This document shows, piece after piece, positions 17,073-24,801 of a DNA stretch of 55,292 nt. Origin of the DNA: an uncultured Photobacterium sp. (lineage in GTDB: Bacteria > Pseudomonadota > Gammaproteobacteria > Enterobacterales > Vibrionaceae); the NCBI RefSeq assembly GCF_947502415.1, contig NZ_CANMZV010000028.1, positions 1 to 55,292 on the forward strand, written 5' to 3'. How positions within the stretch are numbered: the stretch's first letter is position 1; the number at the start of each line of letters is the position of its first letter. Under the pieces are notes generated by a model that did no database searches, was not told the DNA's origin, and was given only the letters and a program-made list of their open reading frames with translations. A program made the translations under genes and the position numbers.

Positions 17073-18323
17073 TTAAACGGAGCCATCTTCCATTTGAGCA
17101 TTATCGACAACATGGTTCTCGCCCAAGTCATCCGGCAGGACAAGGTTAAGTACGATGGCTACGATACCGCACAGGCTGACACCCTGCAGGCTGAACTCAC
17201 CGATGCCGAAAGCCATACCGCCAATACCGAATACCAGTGTGACTGCGACAATAACCAGGTTGCGTGCTTTGTGCAGATCGACTTGGTTTTTGATTAAGGT
17301 ATTTAGGCCGACAGTTGCAATCGAACCGAACAATAGGATCATGATACCGCCCATTACCGGAATCGGAATGGTTTGAAGAATAGCGCCCAGCTTACCGATA
17401 AATGCCAGTACCAGTGCTGTTACTGCAGCCCAGGTCATGATCACAGGGTTAAATGCTTTGGTTAGCATTACTGCGCCGGTAACTTCTGAGTAGGTGGTAT
17501 TCGGTGGTGCTCCAACCATTGAAGCTGCAATTGTTGCAATTCCGTCACCAGCCATGGTGCGATGTAGGCCCGGTTTTTTCAGATAGTCTTTTCCGGTTAC
17601 ATTGGAGATCGCCAGCATATCGCCCACGTGCTCCACGGCAGGTGCAATAGCGACCGGGATCATAAATAACATCGCGTTGATGTTAAATTCCGGGAAAGTG
17701 AAATTCGGCATTGCCAGCCAACTAGCTTGAGTAACCGGTGTGAAGTCAACGACACCAAAGCCCAGGCTCAGGCAGTAGCCGGCCATGATCCCGGCCATGA
17801 TAGGGACCAGTTTAAAGAAGCCCTTGGCAAAAACGCTGACGATAATTGTTGTCAGAAGCGAGATAGTCGAAATCCAGAGAGCTGCATCGCCGTCAATCAG
17901 CTGAACGGCCCCATCGCCAGTTTTACCTAATGCCATATTGACCGCAGCTGGCGCCAGGCCAAGGCCGATTACCATAATTACCGGGCCGACTACGACTGGT
18001 GGCAGTAACTTATGGATAAAGGCAACACCACGTACTTTGATAAGTACCCCCATGCAGACATAGACCACACCGGCCATCATTAGACCACCCATGGTTGCGG
18101 CAACGCCCCAGGCCTGGACGCCGTACATAATAGGAGCAATAAAAGCAAAGGAGGAAGCAAGGAAGATAGGAACGGAACGTTTGGTGATGACTTGGAAGAG
18201 GAGAGTACCGAAACCGGCACCAAAGAGGGCAACATTAGGATCAAGTCCGGTTAATAACGGTACCAGAACTAATGCACCAAATGCGACAAAGAGCATCTGG
18301 GCACCCTGTAATATCTGCATCAT
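17073..18323 (-). CDS. uraA: Uracil permease (NCS2 family)
   Basis: UraA imports uracil by proton symport across the inner membrane. The 416-residue polytopic protein has the NCS2 signatures: SSFAFIAPIMYGVQAWG near the N-terminus, AEHVGDMLAISNVTGKD with the substrate- and proton-coupling Glu and His, GLHRTMAGDGIATIAAS and GAPPNTTYSEVTG. The open frame reaches 18371, but ATG ATG at 18323/18320 follows GGTGG and starts the protein just before its first helix. It lies convergent to upp. The upstream region shared with DUF2066 contains a good CRP-like site. Confidence 0.93.
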   Translation of the reverse strand: MMQILQGAQMLFVAFGALVLVPLLTGLDPNVALFGAGFGTLLFQVITKRSVPIFLASSFAFIAPIMYGVQAWGVAATMGGLMMAGVVYVCMGVLIKVRGVAFIHKLLPPVVVGPVIMVIGLGLAPAAVNMALGKTGDGAVQLIDGDAALWISTISLLTTIIVSVFAKGFFKLVPIMAGIMAGYCLSLGFGVVDFTPVTQASWLAMPNFTFPEFNINAMLFMIPVAIAPAVEHVGDMLAISNVTGKDYLKKPGLHRTMAGDGIATIAASMVGAPPNTTYSEVTGAVMLTKAFNPVIMTWAAVTALVLAFIGKLGAILQTIPIPVMGGIMILLFGSIATVGLNTLIKNQVDLHKARNLVIVAVTLVFGIGGMAFGIGEFSLQGVSLCGIVAIVLNLVLPDDLGENHVVDNAQMEDGSV

Positions 18324-18396
18324 TTTTATATTCCACCCTGTCTGTAAAAAAAAATCGCGCAATCCTAGCACGGATGTAATCGTTTGCCTAATCGGT

Positions 18397-18418
18397 GTTT
18401 GTTATAAATATGACAAAC
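18397..18418. promoter_or_regulatory. Inverted repeat upstream of uraA
   Basis: GTTTGT and ACAAAC are separated by ten AT-rich bases, 74-95 bases before the uraA start. This could be an operator. No known consensus is matched. Confidence 0.3.
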
Positions 18419-18437
18419 AGTAGTGACTGATTATATT

Positions 18438-18453
18438 TGTGATTACTGTCACG
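18438..18453. promoter_or_regulatory. CRP-like site between uraA and DUF2066 gene
   Basis: TGTGATTACTGTCACG matches nine of ten defined positions of TGTGAN6TCACA. It is about 115 bases before uraA and 215 before the divergent DUF2066 gene, so uraA is the more likely target. Confidence 0.5.
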
Positions 18454-18667
18454 GAATAATGAAATCATTACATTTATCTGATATCTATTGATTAAAAATT
18501 ATCAATACTGACGTTCCTGTTTCGAGTTACCGGAGATGCGAATGCGTGCCGATGCTCAACCATCGCTTCCCTTATGAAAAAGAAATCCTAATAATAAAGA
18601 TAATTTTGTGGCTGTAGCTGTTGCCGATACTGGTTCGATCATTTTATGATCAGGTATTAACTAAGTG

Positions 18668-19879
18668 ATGAATGAGTTTTCTATGTTGCGTTTTGCTCTA
18701 TTAATGTTTGCTTTATTCGCCTTGCCGCTTAAAGCAGCAACCGTCACCAACTTGTACCAGGCACAGGTTGTCTTGCCTGACACGGACAAACAGTCGGAAA
18801 AAAAAGCTCGTGAAGAAGCGCTGGAGCAAGTCCTGATTAAAGTGTCGGGCCAAAGCGCAATTATGCAGAATGAAGTTATCCGTAAGGCGGTGGTCAATAA
18901 CACGCCTTATGTGAGCCAGCTTGGTTACGGCAACCTGAAAGGGCTGCAGACGTTGGAGCTGACTTTCGATCGCGCACAGATCCGGAATCTGTTGACTCAG
19001 GCTAATGCTACTTTATGGGATGAGCAGCGTCCGTCGGTACTGGTTTGGATGGTAGAGGATACCAACCGTAACCGGAGTATTATTTGGGATCAGTCTGGCA
19101 GCGTATACCTACCACAGTTGAAACAGGCCGCAGATATGCGCGGTGTGCCTGTGCTGATGCCGATTGGTGATTTCGAAGATGTTACCGCAATTAATATTCC
19201 GGATTTGTGGGGCGGTTTTGTTCAGCCGATTGCCGATGCTAGTATGCGCTATCAGCCTGATGCCGTTTTGGTGGTAAGGTTTCGCCAGCAATCGGCTGAG
19301 AATGTCCTGCTGGGTTGGCAGCTATTTACCGGTAAACCAGAAAGCCTGACGACTTCTCAGGTAGCTCCGGAGGAAGGGCGTACATCGGACTCTTCGTCTC
19401 AGGCATTGAGTGAGATGATGAACCAGGTGGCTGATCTGCTGGCGGAGCGATATGCTGTCCAGTTGGGGGGGGCAAGTGAGGGTAAGTTTGCTATTCAGGT
19501 AGCAAATATCCAGTCAACAGAGGACTTCTTTACTCTTGAACGTATGTTGACGAACCTGACCTCGGTGGCGACGGTTAATGCCAGTAAGTTGCATGGCGAC
19601 AAGGTAGTGTTTGATGTGAATCTGTTAAGCTCGGAAGCCGCATTTAAACGTGAATTGAGCCGTGATAACCGGTTAGCACCGTTAGATAGTCTGAGAAAAA
19701 CAGCGATGGTGAAACCGGTAAACGACAGTCTGGCGGTTGATGATAGTTTGACTGCTGATACTGATAGGAGGGCATTCCCGTTAACAGAGCCGCAGCTACA
19801 GGATCCTGAAGCTATAGATGTAAAAGCTACGGTTGAACCTGCTCTGAGTCGGAGCAATCAGTACTACTGGAACCCGTAA
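18668..19879 (+). CDS. DUF2066 family exported protein
   Basis: The 403-residue product begins with a signal peptide (about residues 1-24, ...LPLKA before ATVTNLY) and is probably periplasmic. The next 250 residues match my memory of DUF2066, including EEALEQVLIKVSGQ and LTFDRAQIRNLLTQAN, while the C-terminal 60 residues look disordered. Function is unknown. In Pseudomonas the family sits beside purM and hda. GTG 18665 and ATG 18683 are alternative starts, and none has a strong ribosome-binding site. A strong terminator follows. Confidence 0.8.
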   Translation: MNEFSMLRFALLMFALFALPLKAATVTNLYQAQVVLPDTDKQSEKKAREEALEQVLIKVSGQSAIMQNEVIRKAVVNNTPYVSQLGYGNLKGLQTLELTFDRAQIRNLLTQANATLWDEQRPSVLVWMVEDTNRNRSIIWDQSGSVYLPQLKQAADMRGVPVLMPIGDFEDVTAINIPDLWGGFVQPIADASMRYQPDAVLVVRFRQQSAENVLLGWQLFTGKPESLTTSQVAPEEGRTSDSSSQALSEMMNQVADLLAERYAVQLGGASEGKFAIQVANIQSTEDFFTLERMLTNLTSVATVNASKLHGDKVVFDVNLLSSEAAFKRELSRDNRLAPLDSLRKTAMVKPVNDSLAVDDSLTADTDRRAFPLTEPQLQDPEAIDVKATVEPALSRSNQYYWNP

Positions 19880-19894
19880 AGGGTGAGGCAGATT

Positions 19895-19925
19895 AAAACG
19901 GTGGCTTATGCCACCGTTTTTTTTG
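19895..19925. terminator. Bidirectional terminator between DUF2066 and DUF2069 genes
   Basis: AAAACGGTGGC and GCCACCGTTTT pair around TTAT, followed by eight T residues and preceded by A residues. Confidence 0.9.
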
Positions 19926-19932
19926 CTTGTTA

Positions 19933-20367
19933 TCACTCACTCTTTTGCTTTTCGTGAGCTTCTTTCTCTTCTCTTTCTACCTGAGATAGCTTTTTCAATT
20001 TGTTTCCTAACTCACGCCCTCGGCTTCGGGCAAAAAGAATATTGGTGATAAAGGCGCAAGAGACCAGCCCCAGCTCGATAATTGCCAGTAGTCGCTCGCC
20101 GTCATCAACCCAAAGAATGGTCAGTGCATGAAGGAAGTAGAACATTAAAATAAAATTGGCCCAGGCATGGGTGTAGGGCTTACCTTCAAGAATTCCCTTC
20201 AATGGCAGTAGCAGAGGCAATACCCATATCCCGGCAAGAATAAAGCTGTTGAGGTGGGGATGAGGGGATATCGTACTTTGCCAAAGACCAACCCAGAGAA
20301 TTAAAGATAGGTTAGCTATAAGGGCGGTGTAGCGAAGGTTTTGAGTCGACTTGCTCATTGCTTTCAT
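19933..20367 (-). CDS. DUF2069 family membrane protein
   Basis: The 144-residue protein has four predicted membrane helices (about residues 12-30, 42-58, 68-86 and 92-113) and a charged cytoplasmic tail rich in Glu and Lys. It matches DUF2069, an inner-membrane family that follows wrbA in many gammaproteobacteria. Function is unknown. AAGGAT precedes ATG 20367. The gene starts ten bases after the wrbA stop codon, so it is the last gene of the arsC-wrbA-DUF2069 operon. Confidence 0.8.
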   Translation of the reverse strand: MKAMSKSTQNLRYTALIANLSLILWVGLWQSTISPHPHLNSFILAGIWVLPLLLPLKGILEGKPYTHAWANFILMFYFLHALTILWVDDGERLLAIIELGLVSCAFITNILFARSRGRELGNKLKKLSQVEREEKEAHEKQKSE

Positions 20368-20377
20368 ACGGTTATCC

Positions 20378-20968
20378 TTAACTATCGCAGTGGAGCTTTT
20401 TTGCTGTTTCTGCCAGCCGCCTTCCTAATGCTTGTGCCAGGGCGGCTTCATCATTCTCCAACAACTTATGCTGTCCCTGATTAAGGTGAGATGCTCCATA
20501 CGGCGTACCGCCGCAACGGGTGGTATGCAGTAGTGGTTCTGAATACGGCAGTCCGACAATCAGCATACCGTGGTGCAGCAGCGGTAGCATCATCGATTGC
20601 AGGGTTGTTTCCTGCCCACCGTGCATGGATGAGGATGAGGTAAAGACACTAGCGGGTTTGCCTATCAGGGTTCCGGCCAGCCATTGGGCGCTGGTACTGT
20701 CAATAAAGTGTTTTAGTGGGGCGGCCATATTACCGAAGCGAACCGGGCTGCCCATAGCAAGGCCGCAGCAGTTTTTGAGATCTTCTAGCGTGACAAACGG
20801 ATCACCTGTGCCTGGTGATTCGGTCAGTGTCCCTTGGATGTCGATATCGGCGACAGTCCTGAGGATGGCCTCACAACCGTCGATTTGTTCGATACCGCGA
20901 GCCAGTTGTCTGGCGAGCTGCCGGGTATTGCCATGGTGGCTGTAGTAGAGCACCAGAAGGCTGTGCAT
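20378..20968 (-). CDS. wrbA: NAD(P)H:quinone oxidoreductase WrbA
   Basis: WrbA is a tetrameric FMN protein that reduces quinones by two electrons. The 196-residue product has a flavodoxin-like fold: YYSHHGNTRQLA for the FMN phosphate loop, GSPVRFGNMAAPLKHFIDS, and SSSSMHGGQETTLQSM typical of WrbA. The start codon overlaps the arsC stop codon by one base (TAATG), which indicates translational coupling. Confidence 0.92.
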   Translation of the reverse strand: MHSLLVLYYSHHGNTRQLARQLARGIEQIDGCEAILRTVADIDIQGTLTESPGTGDPFVTLEDLKNCCGLAMGSPVRFGNMAAPLKHFIDSTSAQWLAGTLIGKPASVFTSSSSMHGGQETTLQSMMLPLLHHGMLIVGLPYSEPLLHTTRCGGTPYGASHLNQGQHKLLENDEAALAQALGRRLAETAKKLHCDS

Positions 20969-21318
20969 TATAGGATATCCAGTACCTGCTCAGGTGGCCG
21001 GCCCAGTGCCGCTTTGTCACCATTGACAACGATAGGTCGTTCGATCAGCTTCGGGTTATTTGTCATGGCTTCAAAAAGCTGCTGTTCGGTCACCGCGTCT
21101 TCACCGAGGGCTAACTCTTTATAGATGGCTTCTTTGGTGCGCATCATCTGGCGAGCAGAGCTGAAGCCGAGTTGGCTGAGAAGGTTCTTTAGTTGCTCGA
21201 CATTCGGGGTTTCTTCGAGGTATTTCACCACATCCGGGGCGATTCCTTTCTCTTCCAGTAAGGCTAGGGTTTGGCGGCTCTTCGAGCAGCGAGGGTTGTG
21301 GTAGATAGTAACTGACAT
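20968..21318 (-). CDS. arsC: ArsC/YfgD family arsenate reductase-like protein
   Basis: The 116-residue thioredoxin-fold protein starts MSVTIYHNPRCSKSRQTL. The Cys in NPRCSKSR is the catalytic residue of glutaredoxin-dependent arsenate reductases, and RPIVVNGDKAALGRPPEQVLDIL is the family C-terminus. No arsenic-resistance genes are nearby, and the position next to bepA matches E. coli yfgD, so a role outside arsenic resistance is likely. It is coupled to wrbA by a one-base overlap. Confidence 0.88.
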   Translation of the reverse strand: MSVTIYHNPRCSKSRQTLALLEEKGIAPDVVKYLEETPNVEQLKNLLSQLGFSSARQMMRTKEAIYKELALGEDAVTEQQLFEAMTNNPKLIERPIVVNGDKAALGRPPEQVLDIL

Positions 21319-21458
21319 AGCTTTTCCTAATAGTTTGGTATTTTACCCATTTGCCTGTATCTGGTTGAGCGGTCAGGTTAGCAGAATGGGGAATAAATGT
21401 TGCAGTTCCATTGTAGAGGAACTGCAACCGGGAGGAAAAGGAAAGATTAGTTACTGGA

Positions 21459-22913
21459 TCAAAGATTTGCGAACCTGGCACGGGCATGGCGAAGCTGGTC
21501 GATACGGGCATCGTAGCGAGCCTGGTCAAGTGAGTTTACATCAACCAGCTGGCTGGCCTGGATGTAGTGCTGGATAGCTTTGTCCCACTGGCCTCTTAGT
21601 GCCATCAACTCGCCGCGGGCGGCCAGTTCTGCATCCCGGCGCCCGATATCTGCATAGGCTTGGGCCAGTAAATACCAGCCGTTACTGTCGTCGGCATTAT
21701 CATAGGTGTAGCGGGTCAGTATCGAGATACTCTCGGTGCTGCGGCCAGCTTTTTGCAGTGCAGCGGCTAAGTTTAGGCGCAGTACGTAGTGATCCGGATT
21801 GGCCTTAAGAGCTTTTTCAAGCCGCGAGATCGCCAGATCATATTTTTTCTCGTAGAGGTCAAGATCCGTCGCGGAATCGATATAGAAGCGGTTATCTGGC
21901 GCAGCCGCGAGCAGCGGGGTCAGCAGCTCGCGGGCTTGCTGGTATTTTCCAGAATCGATATATACCAGAGCCTTACCGTAATTAAGTGCATTTTTATCTG
22001 CTCCTCGAGCTTTCTTTAGCTGGCGGTTGAACCAGTCCAGTGCCGCTTCGCTGTCAATGCCTGCATAGCGGGCAACGATCCGCGCTCGAGCAAGTAGGTA
22101 TCGCTCAGAGGTATCTACCCGGCGGGACGGGAATTGGCCAGCGCGGCTACGGGTATCGGAAATTCGTGACTCCGGTAACGGGTGGGTCAGTAGCATGGCT
22201 GGTGGTGTGCTGGCATAGCGGTATTGATCAGCCAGTCGGCCAAAGAAACGTGGCATGGCCTGAACATCGAAACCGGATTTAGCTAGCGTATTGATACCGA
22301 TACGGTCGGCTTCTTTTTCATTGCTGCGGGTATAGTTGATCCGGCCCTGAGCCGAGGCTGCAGTGGTAGCATGGATTGCTGCAATTCCCGCTTCAGGTGA
22401 GGCAATAGCCAGCATGAGGGAGCCGATCAAAGCCGCCATAGTGGCCGGTGATTTCTTTGCCTGATCTTCCATGCTGCGGGCGAGATGACGTTGGGTTACG
22501 TGCGCAATTTCGTGGGCGATGACCGAGGCCAGTTCACTTTCCGAGTTAGCGTGCAAAAAGAGTCCGCTGTGGATTGCTACATGGCCGCCAAAGAAAGCGA
22601 AGGCGTTGATTTCACGGTTTTGGATCAGGAAAAAGTTGAATGGAGTGCGAACATCGTTGGCATTGGCAACCAAGCGGTGCCCGAGATCCTGAACATATTC
22701 CGATAGTAGGGGATCGCTGATGACCGGCATACTGGCCCGCAGCATTCGCATATAGGCATCACCGTATTCCATTTCCTTTTCAATCGTCAGTGTTGACGCT
22801 GCTGTCGTCCCTATTTCCGGCAGGCTGTTGAAGCTATCTGCCTGAGCCATCAGGCTTGAACCCAATAAGGCACTGATTAAGAGGTAGGTTGGTGCCTTAG
22901 TTAATCGAAACAT
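21459..22913 (-). CDS. bepA: Periplasmic chaperone/protease BepA (M48 family)
   Basis: BepA promotes assembly or degradation of outer-membrane proteins such as LptD in contact with the BAM complex. The 484-residue product has a signal peptide (1-25), the zinc motif HEIAH with His134, Glu135 and His138, and the third ligand Glu201 in NEKEAD. His244 in THPLPESR corresponds to the regulatory His switch of the E. coli protein. TPR repeats fill the C-terminal half (about 290-480). The frame opens at 22964, but ATG 22913 starts directly at the signal peptide. It is divergent from the TusA-like gene and perM. Confidence 0.93.
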   Translation of the reverse strand: MFRLTKAPTYLLISALLGSSLMAQADSFNSLPEIGTTAASTLTIEKEMEYGDAYMRMLRASMPVISDPLLSEYVQDLGHRLVANANDVRTPFNFFLIQNREINAFAFFGGHVAIHSGLFLHANSESELASVIAHEIAHVTQRHLARSMEDQAKKSPATMAALIGSLMLAIASPEAGIAAIHATTAASAQGRINYTRSNEKEADRIGINTLAKSGFDVQAMPRFFGRLADQYRYASTPPAMLLTHPLPESRISDTRSRAGQFPSRRVDTSERYLLARARIVARYAGIDSEAALDWFNRQLKKARGADKNALNYGKALVYIDSGKYQQARELLTPLLAAAPDNRFYIDSATDLDLYEKKYDLAISRLEKALKANPDHYVLRLNLAAALQKAGRSTESISILTRYTYDNADDSNGWYLLAQAYADIGRRDAELAARGELMALRGQWDKAIQHYIQASQLVDVNSLDQARYDARIDQLRHARARFANL

Positions 22914-23079
22914 GTTGATAGTAGAACCGCCTTTTCTGAAATTCGTTTTGTCAGCAATAGTCAAGATTCGGTCAATTTGGTTAAATCATTGCTGAATAGA
23001 GATAACTTACAGGGCTTAAGACAACGAAACCTATGTCAGGTTTCTTTTTTGTCGCATCGATGTCATTTACAATACTCCG

Positions 23080-23334
23080 ATGGATAATAACTGTCAGCCT
23101 ACCGGAATGGAAATCCTATCGCTTGATTTGACGTCTGAACGATGCCCTATGGCACTGTTATTGGCTAAGCGAGCGACCGTAGACCTCCGTTTCGGCCAGC
23201 GTTTGAGAATTCATATTTCTGACGCGGGAGCCAGACAAGATATCCCCCGTTACCTGTTAAACCATGGGTTTAATGTTGAAGAGCAGGCTGTTAGTCAGCA
23301 AGAGCTCGTAATAACCGTGACCAAAAGGCAGTAA
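23080..23334 (+). CDS. TusA-like sulfur-carrier protein with variant CPM motif
   Basis: The 84-residue protein has the small two-layer TusA/SirA fold pattern: LDLTSERCPMALLLAKRAT, then ISDAGARQDIPRYLLNHGF. Cys22 is in the position of the TusA catalytic cysteine, but the usual CPxP is CPMA, so the second proline is missing. TusA proper delivers sulfur for tRNA thiolation, while variants like this one have no assigned job. It is seven bases before perM and surely cotranscribed with it. The pairing beside bepA is also seen in other Vibrionaceae as far as I recall. Confidence 0.75.
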   Translation: MDNNCQPTGMEILSLDLTSERCPMALLLAKRATVDLRFGQRLRIHISDAGARQDIPRYLLNHGFNVEEQAVSQQELVITVTKRQ

Positions 23335-23341
23335 ACATTTT

Positions 23342-24409
23342 ATGCTGGACATGCTAAATCGCTGGTATCAGCGACGATTTTCAGATCCCCATGCAGTCAG
23401 TCTCGTTGCCATCTTATTAGTCGGCTTCCTGACCATTTATTTCTTTGGCAACCTGATTGCCCCGCTGCTGGTGGCTATTGTGTTAGCGTACTTGCTGGAG
23501 TGGCCGGTCATGAGGCTAACCCGACTCGGGCTGCCTCGTTCAATAGCTGTCATGCTGGTACTACTGCTGTTTGCCGGGCTTATGGTCATGGCCATTTTTG
23601 GTCTTGTACCGACAATCTGGCATCAGGTCAGTAATCTGATTGCAGATGTGCCGACAATGTTCAACGGATTACAGAGTTTTGTCTCAAGTCTTCCTGAGCG
23701 CTATCCGGATTTTGTTCAGCCGCATCAGGTGGTCACATTCATGGACACTTTGCGGGAGAAAGTGCTTGGGATGGGCGAGAGTGTGGTCAAAGGCTCACTG
23801 GCCTCGTTGGTTAGCTTGGCAACTTTGGCGGTGTACCTGATTTTGGTTCCTTTACTGGTGTTCTTCTTGCTTAAAGATAAAGAAGAAATGCTGGCGACCT
23901 TGAGCGGATTGCTACCGAAAAACCGTCGCCTGGCAAGTAAGGTCGGCGCTGAGATGAACGAGCAAATCACCAACTATATTCGCGGTAAGGTTACCGAAAT
24001 TCTGATTGTTGGCATCGTCAGCTATATTACTTTTGCGGTAATGGATTTGCGTTATGCTGTATTGCTGGGGGTTTTAGTCGGGTTTTCTGTATTGATCCCA
24101 TATATCGGTGCTGCGGCAGTGACGCTACCTGTAGCAATGGTAGGCCTATTTCAGTGGGGCATTAGCCCGGATTTCTGGTGGTTGCTGGTGGCTTACGGCA
24201 TCATCCAGGCTCTGGATGGTAATGTGCTGGTACCTGTTTTGTTCTCTGAAGCTGTGAATCTTCATCCTGTTGCCATCATCATTGCCGTGCTGGTTTTTGG
24301 TGGACTTTGGGGGTTCTGGGGTGTGTTCTTTGCCATTCCGCTGGCGACGCTGGTAAAAGCTGTATGGAATGCACTGCCATCTAATGAACCCGGTGAAGAC
24401 GAAGAGTAG
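23342..24409 (+). CDS. perM: AI-2E family transporter PerM
   Basis: The 355-residue inner-membrane protein has the AI-2E (UPF0118) layout: hydrophobic pairs in the first 90 residues, a soluble segment of about 70 residues with amphipathic helices, then five or six more membrane helices. It carries the family signatures FLLKDKEEML, RGKVTEILIVGIVSY, GFSVLIPYIGA and ALDGNVLVPVLFSEAVNLHP. Export of AI-2 is documented only for some relatives, so the substrate is open. Its position beside bepA and yfgD matches perM of E. coli. Confidence 0.88.
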   Translation: MLDMLNRWYQRRFSDPHAVSLVAILLVGFLTIYFFGNLIAPLLVAIVLAYLLEWPVMRLTRLGLPRSIAVMLVLLLFAGLMVMAIFGLVPTIWHQVSNLIADVPTMFNGLQSFVSSLPERYPDFVQPHQVVTFMDTLREKVLGMGESVVKGSLASLVSLATLAVYLILVPLLVFFLLKDKEEMLATLSGLLPKNRRLASKVGAEMNEQITNYIRGKVTEILIVGIVSYITFAVMDLRYAVLLGVLVGFSVLIPYIGAAAVTLPVAMVGLFQWGISPDFWWLLVAYGIIQALDGNVLVPVLFSEAVNLHPVAIIIAVLVFGGLWGFWGVFFAIPLATLVKAVWNALPSNEPGEDEE

Positions 24410-24449
24410 ACGGCAGAATAAGCTTGTTGGTTCTTTTCGAATAAAGGAT

Positions 24450-24485
24450 AAAAAATGCCCGCAGGTTATGCGGGCATTTTTGTTT
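24450..24485. terminator. Bidirectional terminator between perM and the feo operon
   Basis: AAAAATGCCCGCA and TGCGGGCATTTTT pair around GGTTA, so it ends both the perM transcript and the convergent feoAB transcript. Confidence 0.9.
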
Positions 24486-24522
24486 TAGCCGTGGGCAATG
24501 CATTGTGATTGCCCGTTGGTTG

Positions 24523-24801
24523 TCACCTGCTAGTGGACGGGGAAGATGATGGCTTCGCGTCATCATCGATGGGGCGCAGGGTGGCGATCGTCCCTATCGT
24601 CTGGCAATGAGACTTACGGGTGGCGTTTTTTTTCCCACAGCCACTGCAGCCGGTACAGCGGCCTTTGTTTTTCCACCATTTGAAATAGAGATAAACCAGG
24701 GCGATGAAGACCACCAGACTGACAACGACGATATCCATCCAGTCGGTAGTTGCATTTAAGTCCGGCATTACCGGTAAAGTCGGTGCAGTCTTGGTTGTCA
24801 T
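24523..24801 (-). CDS. FeoB-associated Cys-rich membrane protein
   Basis: The 92-residue protein has a short periplasmic N-terminus, one membrane helix (about residues 22-41), a basic KWWKNKGR segment and then CTGCSGCG with Cys49, Cys52 and Cys55, plus Cys66. This is the pattern of the small FeoB-associated Cys-rich proteins (Pfam FeoB_associated), proposed partners of FeoB on the cytoplasmic side. The start codon overlaps the feoB stop by one base (TAATG), so both are translated as a unit. It takes the place of E. coli feoC, to which it is unrelated. Confidence 0.85.
   Translation of the reverse strand: MTTKTAPTLPVMPDLNATTDWMDIVVVSLVVFIALVYLYFKWWKNKGRCTGCSGCGKKNATRKSHCQTIGTIATLRPIDDDAKPSSSPSTSR

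Noticed and set aside
20520..20945. Open frame of 141 codons antisense to wrbA
   Set aside because: wrbA is certain and in a coupled operon.
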